Of a stretch of 64,000 nt of DNA, positions 37,377 to 47,033 are shown in pieces (position 1 is the stretch's first letter; each line of letters starts with the position of its first letter). This stretch comes from Blautia sp. AF19-10LB (GTDB taxonomy: Bacteria; Bacillota; Clostridia; Lachnospirales; Lachnospiraceae). Both the position numbers and the translations under genes were made by a program. The notes under the pieces were generated by a model. The model was not told the DNA's origin. It made no database searches and saw only the letters and a list, made by a program, of their open reading frames with translations. The stretch is taken from assembly GCF_003461245.1 (NCBI RefSeq), contig NZ_QTWS01000015.1, forward strand, positions 21,279 through 85,278. The letters run 5' to 3'.

Positions 37377-37553
37377 GTTCCTGTTCTCCTTTTACATTTT
37401 ATTTTGATGCATCCCATGTAGTTTTTGTTTCATTATGTTGTTTCGTTACGCTCTTTCATCATGCACATTATTCTCCTGTGCACATCTGATAAATCCATTA
37501 TATATCTTTTTCTGTAAAATACCTTAATTAATCTGCGAAAAAAAAGTAAAATC

Positions 37554-37583
37554 TTGCGTTATTCATATTTTTTTGTTTATAAT
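37554..37583 (+). promoter_or_regulatory. SigA-type promoter of the AraC-type regulator
   Basis: TTGCGT, 18-base spacer, TATAAT, about 58 bases before the ATG at 37641. The 37377-37640 gap also carries galK's promoter region. Confidence 0.65.
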
Positions 37584-37640
37584 AAAGGTAATTTCCTGCG
37601 TTCAGCAAATCTTCGAAAAAAGGAGGAGAGACAGTCTCTC

Positions 37641-38540
37641 ATGCAGATCATCACAAACCAGTTTCAAAAAGAATTAAAGAAACATGGCAGCGACCATTTC
37701 CCGTTTCTGGTCAGTTATCAGCGGCTGTCAGAATATGATTCCAATTCCTTTATGTGGCACTACCATCCGGAAATCGAGATCACTTATATAAAAAAAGGCT
37801 CCATGCACTATCGTGTAAATAATCAGTCCTTCCACCTGAAAGAAGGGGACATTATTTTCTGCAATTCCAACGCCCTCCACAGCGGCGAAATGGAGCACCA
37901 GGAGGATTGTTCCTATATACCGATCACTTTTGACCCAAAGCTGATCTATGGATTTTTCCAGAGCACCATCTGTACGAAATATGTAGAACCTGTGATCCAG
38001 AATCTTGCTGTCTGTGCGATGCACATCGACTATACAGAAAGCTGGCATGAAACTTTCCGCAAAAAAATGTTGGAAGTCATCGCCCTTGATAAAGAAAAGC
38101 CTGATTTCTACGAACTGGACATATCGATCCGGATGCAGATCATGTGGCGGCTGCTCGTAGAACATCTCCCACATCAGCCGCTTCCTGCCGCATCTGATCT
38201 CACAGAATATGAACGGATCCGCAAAATCCTCTCTTACATAGAACAGAATTACATGAACCCGATCACACTGGCAGAAGTCGCTGAACACATTCATCTCTGT
38301 GAAAGTGAATGTACGCGCCTGTTTAAACGCCATATGAATACTACACTCTTCTCTTTCCTGCAGGAGTACCGGATCGAACGAAGCCTGGAATACCTGAGCA
38401 CCCACGAATCCATCAGCAACATCGCCGGAAAGACCGGCTTCTCCGACTCCAACTACTACTCCAAAGTCTTCAGCAAGATCAAAGGCTGTAGTCCGAGAGA
38501 ATACCGCAAAAATCTTATATCACAGGAGGATCACGCATGA
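37641..38540 (+). CDS. AraC family transcriptional regulator with cupin domain
   Basis: 299 residues. Residues 20-110 are an AraC-type cupin ('FMWHYHPEIEITYIKKGSMHYRVNNQ', 'LKEGDIIFCNSNALHSGE'). Residues 195-295 hold the two helix-turn-helix motifs ('ITLAEVAEHIHLCESECTRLFKRHM', 'SISNIAGKTGFSDSNYYSKVFSKIKGCSPREYRK'). ATG at 37641 is used; GGAGGAG is about 12 bases upstream, and an upstream TTG lies inside the promoter. Divergent from galK. The stop overlaps the HD gene start by four bases. Sugar sensing is inferred. Confidence 0.92.
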   Translation: MQIITNQFQKELKKHGSDHFPFLVSYQRLSEYDSNSFMWHYHPEIEITYIKKGSMHYRVNNQSFHLKEGDIIFCNSNALHSGEMEHQEDCSYIPITFDPKLIYGFFQSTICTKYVEPVIQNLAVCAMHIDYTESWHETFRKKMLEVIALDKEKPDFYELDISIRMQIMWRLLVEHLPHQPLPAASDLTEYERIRKILSYIEQNYMNPITLAEVAEHIHLCESECTRLFKRHMNTTLFSFLQEYRIERSLEYLSTHESISNIAGKTGFSDSNYYSKVFSKIKGCSPREYRKNLISQEDHA

Positions 38541-39316
38541 ACTACAACAATGCAAAAGAACAATTTGAGAAATATCTGAACAGCTATGACCGTGATAATG
38601 GTAAAGTCCGTCTCAAGATCATTCATACCTACGGCGTAGTGCATGATATGACAGAAATCTGTAAACGTATGCAGTTATCTGATGAAGACACTGAACTCGC
38701 CAGAATCATTGCCCTGCTGCACGACATTGGTCGTTTTGAACAGTTGAAACGTTTTGACAGCTTCGAACCGACCACCATGGATCACGCAGCTTATGGTGTG
38801 CAGGTTTTATTTGAAGAAGGCATGATCCGCCAGTTTGTCCCGGAATCCACCTGGGACGATATCATCCACACTGCTATCGCCAGACACAGTGATTTCAAAC
38901 TTGAGGGGATCACAGATCCACTCACCCTCCTTCACGCCCGCTTGATCCGCGATGCAGACAAACTGGACAACTGTCGCGTAAAATTAGAGGATGATCTTCT
39001 GGTCTTCATGGGGGCATCTGGAGAAGAAATCGGTGCACAGGCAATTACTCCTGTCATTTACGATACTGTTTTCAAAAACCAGTGTGTCTACTCCCCTGAC
39101 CGCGTCACCAGAATGGATTACTGGGTCTCCTACGTCGCTTACTTCCTTGACATCAATTATCGTGCAACCCTCGATATCATCGAAGAACACGACTACCTCA
39201 ACAAGATCATCGACCGCATTCCTTACTCCAACCCGGACACCCGCCAGAAAATGGAAGACATCCGCACACATCTGGCTGAATTTATCCACACCAGCCCAGG
39301 ATATACCTGGAACTAA
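38537..39316 (+). CDS. HD domain phosphohydrolase
   Basis: 259 residues. HD-domain metal residues: 'IIHTYGVVHDM' (His), 'IALLHDIGRFEQ' (His-Asp), then 'HAAYGVQVLFEEG' and 'HTAIARHSD', plus 'RLIRDADKLDNCRV'. This resembles small metal-dependent phosphohydrolases of the YpgQ/RelA-like HD group. Starts within the stop of the AraC gene (ATGA). Substrate unknown. Confidence 0.9.
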   Translation: MNYNNAKEQFEKYLNSYDRDNGKVRLKIIHTYGVVHDMTEICKRMQLSDEDTELARIIALLHDIGRFEQLKRFDSFEPTTMDHAAYGVQVLFEEGMIRQFVPESTWDDIIHTAIARHSDFKLEGITDPLTLLHARLIRDADKLDNCRVKLEDDLLVFMGASGEEIGAQAITPVIYDTVFKNQCVYSPDRVTRMDYWVSYVAYFLDINYRATLDIIEEHDYLNKIIDRIPYSNPDTRQKMEDIRTHLAEFIHTSPGYTWN

Positions 39317-39332
39317 TCCACATTTCCTACAA

Positions 39333-39368
39333 AAAAAGGACCTGACTTACCTAAGCCAGATCCTTTTT
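39333..39368 (+). terminator. Terminator of the AraC-HD operon
   Basis: 17-base arms with two G-U pairs (39333-39349, 39352-39368) ending in T5; a downstream A-run also lets it work in reverse. The rest of the gap to 39526 holds no gene. Confidence 0.85.
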
Positions 39369-39525
39369 ATTTACCCACAATCATTCTCCACACAGGAAAT
39401 CTACCCCACACAAAAACCAGGAATACATTCCCCCACTAACTCACTTCATCTCATCATAACCTATAGCCATGCTTCGACTAAGCCAGGGGTGTGCAGTGGG
39501 GACTGCTAAGTCCACTTTGCGGAAT

Positions 39526-41982
39526 TTATTTAATAAATACTTTGTCCAGATGCCAGATATCATCTACATACTCTTCAATTGTTCTGTCAGATGTAAATTT
39601 ACCTGCGCATGCTGTGTTCAGCATAGCCATACGAGCCCAGCCTTTTTCATCTTTGTATGCTTCTTCTACTTTCTTCTGTGCTGCTGCATAGGAGCGGAAG
39701 TCAGCAAGGATGAAGTACTGGTCTGCTCTCTCTCCACCATTCTGGTTGAGGAGTGAGTTGTACAGATCACGGAACAGTTCTGTATCAGCGGAGAATGTTC
39801 CATTTACAAGCTCTGTCAGTACCTGACGGATCTCATCATCTGTGTTGTAGATGACTCTCGGATCATATCCGCCATTGTTTTCGTAATTAATAACTTCATC
39901 TGCACTCAGACCGAAGATAAATGCGTTTTCTTTGCCAACTTCATCAACGATCTCAACGTTAGCACCATCCATGGTTCCCAGAGTCGGTGCACCGTTCAGC
40001 ATGAACTTCATGTTACCTGTACCGGAAGCCTCTTTACTTGCAGTAGAAATCTGCTCAGAAACATCTGCTGCTGCAAAGATCATCTCAGCGTTGGATACAC
40101 GATAGTTCTCGATGAATACAACTTTCAGTTTGCCTTCGATAGAGGCATCATTGTTTACAACATCTGCTACAGAGTTGATCAGTTTGATGATCTTCTTGGC
40201 ACGTGCATAACCTGCAGATGCTTTTGCACCGAAGATGAATGTTCTTGGATAGAAATCCATTTCCGGATGTTTCTTGATCTGATCATACAGATAGATTACA
40301 TGCAGAATGTTCAGAAGCTGACGTTTGTACTCATGAAGTCTCTTAACCTGTACATCGAAGATAGAACGTGGATTTACCTCTACTCCGTTGTGCTCCAGGA
40401 TGTATTTTGCCAGACGAACTTTGTTCTGGTATTTGATGTTCATGAATTCCTGCTGTGCTTTTTCATCATCAACATAAACTTTCAGTTTGCTGATCTGAGA
40501 CAGGTCTGTGATCCATTCCGGTCCGATATGATCTGTTACCCAGTCTGCAAGAAGCTGGTTTCCGTGAAGCAGGAAACGTCTCTGAGTAATACCGTTTGTC
40601 TTGTTGTTGAATTTCTCCGGCATCATTTCGTAGAAATCTTTCAGTTCCTGTTTCTTAAGGATCTCTGTATGAAGTTTTGCAACACCGTTTACAGAGTAGC
40701 CTGCAACGATTGCAAGATGAGCCATTTTTACCTGTCCATCATAGAGGATTGCCATCTTCTTGATCTTGTCATAGTTTCCAGGATATTTTTCCTGAATCTC
40801 AAGAACAAAACGACGGTTGATCTCTTCGATGATCTGGTATACACGTGGAAGCAGTCTGGAGAACAGTTCAACCGGCCATTTCTCAAGAGCCTCTGCCATG
40901 ATTGTATGGTTTGTATAAGCAACAGCTTTGGTTGTTACAGACCATGCATCATCCCATCCAAGACCTTCTTCATCCATAAGGATACGCATAAGTTCTGCTA
41001 CTGCTACTGTCGGATGAGTATCGTTCATCTGGAAAGTAACTTTTTCGTGCAGTTTCATGATATCTTTGTGGTTCTTCTTATATTTGTCGATAGCAGCCTG
41101 GAGACTTGCAGATACGAAGAAGTACTGCTGTTTCAGACGCAGCTCTTTACCTGCCATATGGTTATCATTCGGATAAAGAACTTCTACGATATTGCGGGCA
41201 AGGTTTTCCTGCTCAACTGCTTTTTTGTAATCACCTTTGTCAAAGGAATCAAGCTCAAAGTCTACGATTGGCTCTGCATCCCAGATTCTTAAAGTGTTTA
41301 CGATCTTGTTGTTATATCCTACGATCGGCATATCAAACGGAACAGCTTTTACTGCCTGATATCCCTTGTGTACGAATTTGTTGGATCCTGTTGCCGGATC
41401 ATATTCAACATCAACATATCCACCGAAGTGAACTTCTTTTGCATATTCCGGACGGCGAAGTTCGAACGGATATCCGTCTTTGAGCCAGTTATCCGGTACT
41501 TCTACCTGATATCCGTCTTTGATCTGCTGTTTGAACATACCATAACGATAGCGGATACCACATCCATATGCGCTGTAGTTAAGAGTTGCAAGAGAATCCA
41601 GGAAGCATGCTGCCAGACGTCCCAGACCACCGTTTCCAAGGGCCGGGTCCGGCTCCTGATCCTCAATTGCGTTGATATCAAGTCCGAGCTCATCCAGAGC
41701 TTCTTTGACTTCTTTGTATGCAGTCAGGTTGATCAGGTTATTTCCAAGTGCACGACCCATCAGGAATTCCATTGACATATAGTAAACAGTTTTCGGATCC
41801 TGCTCTTTGTATGCGTTCTGTGTCTCAAGCCAGTTATCAATGATAACGTCTTTTACAGTGTAGCATACAGCCTGGAAAATCTGCTCCTGTGTAGCTTCTT
41901 CGAGTTTTTTACGATAAAGGAATTTAACGTTTTCCTTTACGCTCTCTTTGAAAGCTTCTTTTTTGAACTGCTTGTCGATCAT
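39526..41982 (-). CDS. glgP: Glycogen/starch/alpha-glucan phosphorylase
   Basis: 818 residues, full length. Releases glucose-1-phosphate from glycogen. The PLP-lysine region is 'EASGTGNMKFMLNGAPTLGTMDGANVEI'; other family motifs are 'EFLMGRALGNNLINL', 'DPALGNGGLGRLAACFLDS', 'NDTHPT' and 'VKRLHEYKRQLLN'. AAGGAGG is six bases upstream of the ATG. It follows ileS on the same strand across a 96-base gap with two strong hairpins. Partner of glgB at 17.7 kb. Confidence 0.97.
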   Translation of the reverse strand: MIDKQFKKEAFKESVKENVKFLYRKKLEEATQEQIFQAVCYTVKDVIIDNWLETQNAYKEQDPKTVYYMSMEFLMGRALGNNLINLTAYKEVKEALDELGLDINAIEDQEPDPALGNGGLGRLAACFLDSLATLNYSAYGCGIRYRYGMFKQQIKDGYQVEVPDNWLKDGYPFELRRPEYAKEVHFGGYVDVEYDPATGSNKFVHKGYQAVKAVPFDMPIVGYNNKIVNTLRIWDAEPIVDFELDSFDKGDYKKAVEQENLARNIVEVLYPNDNHMAGKELRLKQQYFFVSASLQAAIDKYKKNHKDIMKLHEKVTFQMNDTHPTVAVAELMRILMDEEGLGWDDAWSVTTKAVAYTNHTIMAEALEKWPVELFSRLLPRVYQIIEEINRRFVLEIQEKYPGNYDKIKKMAILYDGQVKMAHLAIVAGYSVNGVAKLHTEILKKQELKDFYEMMPEKFNNKTNGITQRRFLLHGNQLLADWVTDHIGPEWITDLSQISKLKVYVDDEKAQQEFMNIKYQNKVRLAKYILEHNGVEVNPRSIFDVQVKRLHEYKRQLLNILHVIYLYDQIKKHPEMDFYPRTFIFGAKASAGYARAKKIIKLINSVADVVNNDASIEGKLKVVFIENYRVSNAEMIFAAADVSEQISTASKEASGTGNMKFMLNGAPTLGTMDGANVEIVDEVGKENAFIFGLSADEVINYENNGGYDPRVIYNTDDEIRQVLTELVNGTFSADTELFRDLYNSLLNQNGGERADQYFILADFRSYAAAQKKVEEAYKDEKGWARMAMLNTACAGKFTSDRTIEEYVDDIWHLDKVFIK

Positions 41983-42000
41983 CGCGTTTCCTCCTTAATC

Positions 42001-42018
42001 GCACAGCAACAGCTGTGC
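42001..42018 (-). promoter_or_regulatory. Hairpin just upstream of the glgP ribosome site
   Basis: Perfect 7-base arms GCACAGC/GCTGTGC with a four-base loop, a few bases ahead of the AAGGAGG of glgP. Could affect translation or mRNA stability. Confidence 0.4.
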
Positions 42019-42046
42019 AGCTTTGATTACCCCAATTTTTACGAAT

Positions 42047-42072
42047 CATGCCCGGTATATTTACCGGGCATG
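42047..42072 (-). terminator. Hairpin after ileS without a clear T-run
   Basis: Perfect 11-base arms (42047-42057, 42062-42072) start seven bases after the ileS stop. The downstream sequence on the minus strand is not T-rich, so this is a weak terminator or a 3' end stabiliser that lets some transcription into glgP. Confidence 0.45.
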
Positions 42073-42078
42073 AGTTAA

Positions 42079-45000
42079 TTACATCTTTGCAACACCAAGG
42101 ACAACTGGCTCTTTGTTAATATTCCATTCTTTTACATAGCCGTCGGTTGTGCCCAGAGTCATATCCTCTGCCAGTACTTCAGACATGATTTCTTCTTTGT
42201 GGTTCTTCATGAGTTCAAGAATTCTGTCATTATCTTTTGCATAGATATGGATCTTGTCCATAACTTCAAATCCGGCTTCTTTTCTCATTGTCTGTACTTT
42301 GCTGACAATCTCACGGACGAATCCTTCTTCGATCAGCTCTGGTGTCAGATTTGTATCAAGAACTACAGAAATATCACCGTCTGCTTCTGTTACATAACCT
42401 TCTGTCTGTGCGGTCTCGATCAATAAGTCTTCCTCAGAAAGTTCTACCTTGTTTCCATTGATATCCAGTGTCAGAAGACCTGTGGATCTCAGCTCGTTCA
42501 TCGCTTCTGTTCCGTTGATCTCAGCAAGTGCTGTACGGATGCCGTTCAGAAGTTTACCGTATTTCGGTCCTACTGTACGGAGCTGCGGTTTGAAACTGTA
42601 GGAGATGAAGGACTCTACATCATTTGCGAACTTCACTTCTTTGACATTCAGCTCGTCTGCAATGATATCTGTGTAGAACTGACCCATTTCTTTGTCAGCT
42701 TTGATATACATTGTTCCGATCGGCTGACGGTTCTTGATGTTTGCAGTATTTCTTGCTGCACGTCCAAGAACAACGATCTTGAGAAGTTCTTCCATATCAT
42801 CTTCCAGCTCTTTGTTGATCCATGCTTCTTCGACTTTCGGGAAATCACAGAGATGAATACTCTCAATTGCGTCTTTGTCAACGCTTCTTACAAGGTTCTG
42901 GTAGATTTCTTCTGTCATGAACGGGATCATCGGAGCTGCTGCTTTGGAAATTGTTACCAGAGCAGTGTACAGAGTCATGTAAGCATTGATCTTATCCTGC
43001 TCCATGCCCTTAGCCCAGAAACGCTCACGGCTTCTTCTTACATACCAGTTACTCATCTCATCTACAAACTCCTGAAGAGCTCTTGCGCTTTCCGGGATCT
43101 TGTAGTTTGCAAGGCAGTCATCGACAGTCTTCACTACAGAATTCAGCTTGCTTAACAGCCATTTATCCATAACAGGAAGATTGTCATAATCTAAAGTATA
43201 TTTTGTTGGGTCAAAATTGTCAATATTTGCATAAAGAACAAAGAATGCATAAGTGTTCCACAGAGTACCCATGAACTTACGCTGACCTTCCTGAACAGCC
43301 TTGCCATGGAAGCGGTTCGGCAGCCACGGAGCACTGTTGATATAGAAGTACCAGCGGATCGCATCTGCACCGTATTTCTCAAGTGCATCGAACGGATCAA
43401 CTGCATTTCCTTTGGATTTACTCATCTTCTGGCCATTTTCATCCTGTACGTGTCCAAGAACGATAACATTCTTATATGGAGCCTGGTTGAACAGGATCGT
43501 GGACTCAGCAAGCAGAGAATAGAACCATCCTCTTGTCTGGTCAACAGCCTCAGAGATAAAGTCTGCCGGGAACTGTTTTTCAAAAAGTTCTTTATTTTCA
43601 AATGGATAATGATGCTGTGCAAAAGGCATTGCCCCTGAATCGAACCAGCAGTCAATAACCTCCGGTACACGATGCATGGTTCCACCACATTCCGGGCATT
43701 TCAGTGTGATCTCATCGATGTATGGACGATGGAGTTCTACTGTCTTGGCTCTTTCATCACCGCTCATCTCAAACAGTTCCTGACGGCTTCCGATAGAATG
43801 CATATGTCCGCATTCACACTGCCAGATGTTCAGTGGTGTTCCCCAATAACGGTTTCTGGAAATACCCCAGTCCTGAACGTTTTCCAGCCAGTCGCCGAAA
43901 CGTCCCTTACCGATGCTCTCCGGAATCCAGTTGATAGTATTGTTGTTACGGATCAGATCATCCTTAACTGCTGTCATCTTGATGAACCAGGACTCACGTG
44001 CATAGTAGATCAGTGGTGTATCGCATCTCCAGCAGTGCGGATAATCATGCTCGAATTTCGGAGCATCAAAGAGTTTGCCCTCTTTATCCAGATCCTGAAG
44101 TACAAGCGGATCAGCTTTCTTAACAAAAACGCCGGCATATGGAGTTTCTGCTGTCATATCACCTTTGCCGTCTACAAACTGTACGAACGGAAGGTCATAG
44201 TCGCGTCCTACACGGCTGTCGTCTTCACCGAATGCCGGTGCGATATGAACGATACCGGTACCATCACTCATCGTTACATAGTTATCTGCTGTAACAAAAT
44301 GAGCTTTCTTTTTCTGTTTTGCTGCTGCCTCTCCTGCGCATGCGAAGAGCGGCTCATATTCTTTGTATTCCAGATCTTTTCCGACATATTTCTCAAGAAC
44401 TTCGTACGCCGGTGTCTCTTCGGAACCAAGTTTGCCGAGAACTTTGTCAAGCAGTGCTTCTGCCATATAATAAGTATAGCCATCTGCTGCTTTTACTTTG
44501 CAGTAAGTCTCTGTCGGGTTTACGCAGAGTGCAACGTTGGATGGCAGTGTCCACGGTGTTGTGGTCCATGCCAGGAAGTATGCATCTTCTCCGACAACCT
44601 TGAAGCGAACGATCGCAGAACGTTCTTTGACTGTTTTATAACCCTGTGAAACTTCCTGTGCGGAAAGTGGTGTACCACAACGCGGACAGTAAGGAACGAT
44701 CTTGAATCCTTTGTACAGGAGTTTCTTGTTCCAGATTTCTTTCAGTGCCCACCATTCAGACTCAATATAGTCATCATGGTAAGTAACATATGGATTCTCC
44801 ATATCAGCCCAGAAACCAACGGTTGAGGAAAAGTCTTCCCACATTCCTTTGTATTTCCAGACACTTTCTTTACACTGCTGGATAAATGGTTCCATACCAT
44901 ATTCCTCGATCTGTTCTTTGCCGTCCAGACCAAGTTTCTTCTCTACTTCCAGCTCTACCGGAAGTCCGTGGGTATCCCATCCAGCTTTACGAGGTACCAT

Positions 45001-45231
45001 GTAACCTTTCATAGTACGGTATCTCGGGATCATATCTTTGATAACACGTGTCAGTACATGACCGATGTGCGGTTTGCCGTTTGCTGTCGGCGGTCCATCA
45101 TAGAACATGTAAGTAGGATCGTCTTTGCGGTCCTCCATACTTTTTTCGAAGATATGGTTTTCTTTCCAGAATTTTTCTACTTGTTTTTCACGGTCTACAA
45201 AATTCAGGTTCGTATCTACTTTCTGATACAC
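42079..45231 (-). CDS. ileS: Isoleucyl-tRNA synthetase
   Basis: 1050 residues. Class I synthetase: 'GKPHIGHVL' (HIGH), 'WDTHGLPVE', editing domain, 'KMSKSKGN' (KMSKS) and the Ile-type C-terminal region. The GTG at 45231 is chosen: AAGGAGG precedes it by eight bases, and the protein then starts directly at 'YQKVDTNLNFVDREKQVEKFWKE'. Any earlier in-frame start lies inside the T-box leader and would translate its terminator. Expression is controlled by the upstream T-box. Confidence 0.97.
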   Translation of the reverse strand: MYQKVDTNLNFVDREKQVEKFWKENHIFEKSMEDRKDDPTYMFYDGPPTANGKPHIGHVLTRVIKDMIPRYRTMKGYMVPRKAGWDTHGLPVELEVEKKLGLDGKEQIEEYGMEPFIQQCKESVWKYKGMWEDFSSTVGFWADMENPYVTYHDDYIESEWWALKEIWNKKLLYKGFKIVPYCPRCGTPLSAQEVSQGYKTVKERSAIVRFKVVGEDAYFLAWTTTPWTLPSNVALCVNPTETYCKVKAADGYTYYMAEALLDKVLGKLGSEETPAYEVLEKYVGKDLEYKEYEPLFACAGEAAAKQKKKAHFVTADNYVTMSDGTGIVHIAPAFGEDDSRVGRDYDLPFVQFVDGKGDMTAETPYAGVFVKKADPLVLQDLDKEGKLFDAPKFEHDYPHCWRCDTPLIYYARESWFIKMTAVKDDLIRNNNTINWIPESIGKGRFGDWLENVQDWGISRNRYWGTPLNIWQCECGHMHSIGSRQELFEMSGDERAKTVELHRPYIDEITLKCPECGGTMHRVPEVIDCWFDSGAMPFAQHHYPFENKELFEKQFPADFISEAVDQTRGWFYSLLAESTILFNQAPYKNVIVLGHVQDENGQKMSKSKGNAVDPFDALEKYGADAIRWYFYINSAPWLPNRFHGKAVQEGQRKFMGTLWNTYAFFVLYANIDNFDPTKYTLDYDNLPVMDKWLLSKLNSVVKTVDDCLANYKIPESARALQEFVDEMSNWYVRRSRERFWAKGMEQDKINAYMTLYTALVTISKAAAPMIPFMTEEIYQNLVRSVDKDAIESIHLCDFPKVEEAWINKELEDDMEELLKIVVLGRAARNTANIKNRQPIGTMYIKADKEMGQFYTDIIADELNVKEVKFANDVESFISYSFKPQLRTVGPKYGKLLNGIRTALAEINGTEAMNELRSTGLLTLDINGNKVELSEEDLLIETAQTEGYVTEADGDISVVLDTNLTPELIEEGFVREIVSKVQTMRKEAGFEVMDKIHIYAKDNDRILELMKNHKEEIMSEVLAEDMTLGTTDGYVKEWNINKEPVVLGVAKM

Positions 45232-45284
45232 AACAGATTCCTCCTTTAAATTCTCTCGGGAAAATTTTTCCATAAAAATAAAAA

Positions 45285-45548
45285 AACTTCCGTCCTGTAA
45301 AAGGACGAAAGCAATTTCCACATTCGCACCACCTGTTACATTGTACGGGCTGGTAGTAATCAAACGCCGATACATGTTCCCTTTAACGGCGGAAACACCG
45401 TCCCTCCTTACTTAAGATTTCAGGAAAGAAACTCCGGAGTGATCTTCCATCGAAATTACTGACACCAGGCTCCCACCTCATCCCGGCTCTCTGCGGTTTT
45501 CATATCGATCTACTGTCTCCATCACAGTTTTTATTTCATTATATGTGC
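45285..45548 (-). ncRNA. T-box leader, isoleucine specifier
   Basis: Antitermination riboswitch that senses uncharged tRNA-Ile. On the minus strand: stem I with the specifier ATC (45441-45443) in the usual GAA-NNN-AC context; the T-box AGGTGGTGCGA (about 45323-45335) with TGGT at 45328-45331 to pair with ACCA ends; then a terminator hairpin (45287-45310) with a long T-run. The discriminator pairing (T with A73) fits tRNA-Ile. The gap 45232-45752 is otherwise promoters of ileS and of the divergent carboxypeptidase. Confidence 0.92.
45287..45310 (-). terminator. T-box terminator hairpin
   Basis: CGTCCT/AGGACG core with flanking pairs, followed on the minus strand by a long T-run before the ileS ribosome site. 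Confidence 0.88.
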
Positions 45549-45554
45549 TGTTTC

Positions 45555-45584
45555 ATTATACGGTTCTGTTTTTGTTTATGTCAA
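45555..45584 (-). promoter_or_regulatory. SigA promoter of the T-box/ileS transcript
   Basis: Minus strand TTGACA, 18-base spacer, TATAAT; gives a leader of about 315 bases before the ileS GTG. Confidence 0.85.
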
Positions 45585-45671
45585 GGTCTTTTTGCGATAT
45601 TTTCAGGGATTTACGGCTATTTTACCCAAACCGCTTTAAGGTTTTACGTTTTCTCCCGCTGAAATACACCC

Positions 45672-45718
45672 TTGTATACAAAAAATGATTACAGTATAAT
45701 TGTTGAGAATGGTATAAT
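45672..45718 (+). promoter_or_regulatory. Overlapping promoters of the dacF-like gene
   Basis: TTGTAT (45672-45677), 17 bases, TATAAT (45695-45700). A second TATAAT (45713-45718) is 18 bases after TTACAG. Both point to the gene at 45753. Confidence 0.65.
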
Positions 45719-45752
45719 ATAGAAATTATATTCAATAAAGAAAGGTAATTAC

Positions 45753-47033
45753 ATGAAAAATAAAAAAATCAGCAGACGTGCTACTGCCACCTGCTCGACA
45801 TGCAATACAATAAAGCGCGTTCTTGGCAGCGTACTCTGTGCAGCTCTCATTGTCTGCCAGACAGTTCCTGTCCTTGCAACCGATGAATATGGTGATCCGA
45901 TCGTAACAGCAACGCCTGTTCCTGAAGAAATCTATCATACAGACTATTATACACAGCCTGCAGATACAGATTCCATTGAGGGATGGGTTCAGGGACCTCA
46001 GATAGAGGGAGAATCCGCTGTACTCATGGATATGATAACAGGAAGCATCCTTTATTCAAAAAACGCAGACAAAGCTCAGTATCCAGCCAGCATCACCAAG
46101 ATCATGACTGCCCTTCTCGGCAGTGAAAATCTGAAAGCCACAGACAAATTTACCATGTCTGAAACCGCTGCTCATGGAATCACAGATACTCAGAGTTCCA
46201 GTATCTACGCAGATACCGGGGAAGAATTTACCGTAGAACAGGCACTGATGGCAGTTATGCTCCAGTCAGCCAATGAAATGACTCTTGCCATAGCTGAACA
46301 GACTTCCGGTTCCGTCAAGAAATTTGTCGAACTGATGAACCAGAAAGCCCGTCAGATAGGATGCACCAATACGCATTTCAACAATCCTAACGGGCTTCCG
46401 GATGAGAAACATTACACTACAGCCAATGATATGGCAAAAATCGCCCGTGCAGCCTGGTTCAATCCGATGTTCCGTAAATACTGTACAACTGTTTATTACG
46501 AAATCCCGGCAACCAACAAGTTCAGTGAAACCCGTTACCTTCTGAATCACCACAAGATGATGTCCGGACAGACCTATGCTTATGACGGTGTTCTTGGCGG
46601 CAAAACAGGTTATACAGAGGCAGCCGGAAATACACTCGTTACTTTTGCTCATCGCGGAAATATGTACCTTGTCTCCGTCGTCATGCAGTCCATCAATGGT
46701 GCATACTCCGATACCAAATCCCTCCTGGATTACGGATTTGACAATTTTTCCAGAGCTGCTGTAAAAGAAAAAAAAGAAATCTCTTTTTCCTGTCTTCCAG
46801 CAGAAAAATATCTGATCAAAGACTACCAGCACTGTGTTCTTTTTTATTCGATGCGGACACCTTCCGTAGCACTTCCAAATGGAACAGATACGGATTCCCT
46901 CAAAAAGAATTACACCATTAAAAAAAATCCGGCAGGTCGTCCCCTTCTGACCATCAATTATTCTTTCAACGGTCATCAGGTTGGAACTGCCAGATATTAT
47001 CCAAAAAATTCAATCTCAGATCTGCTTCTCTGA
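45753..47033 (+). CDS. D-alanyl-D-alanine carboxypeptidase (DacF-like)
   Basis: 426 residues. Signal segment at residues 22-42. Active-site motifs: SITK (S113, K116), SAN (172-174), KTG (284-286). A C-terminal beta-rich region follows ('YLIKDYQHCVLFYS', 'YSFNGHQVGTARYY'), as in PBP5-type enzymes, but no obvious C-terminal anchor. Trims peptidoglycan stem peptides outside the cell. AAAGG precedes the ATG. Its end overlaps the convergent exonuclease gene by 18 bases. Confidence 0.93.
   Translation: MKNKKISRRATATCSTCNTIKRVLGSVLCAALIVCQTVPVLATDEYGDPIVTATPVPEEIYHTDYYTQPADTDSIEGWVQGPQIEGESAVLMDMITGSILYSKNADKAQYPASITKIMTALLGSENLKATDKFTMSETAAHGITDTQSSSIYADTGEEFTVEQALMAVMLQSANEMTLAIAEQTSGSVKKFVELMNQKARQIGCTNTHFNNPNGLPDEKHYTTANDMAKIARAAWFNPMFRKYCTTVYYEIPATNKFSETRYLLNHHKMMSGQTYAYDGVLGGKTGYTEAAGNTLVTFAHRGNMYLVSVVMQSINGAYSDTKSLLDYGFDNFSRAAVKEKKEISFSCLPAEKYLIKDYQHCVLFYSMRTPSVALPNGTDTDSLKKNYTIKKNPAGRPLLTINYSFNGHQVGTARYYPKNSISDLLL

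Noticed and set aside
45232..45375. N-terminal extension of IleS
   Set aside because: It would translate the T-box sequence and terminator; the GTG at 45231 has a proper ribosome site and family-like N-terminus.
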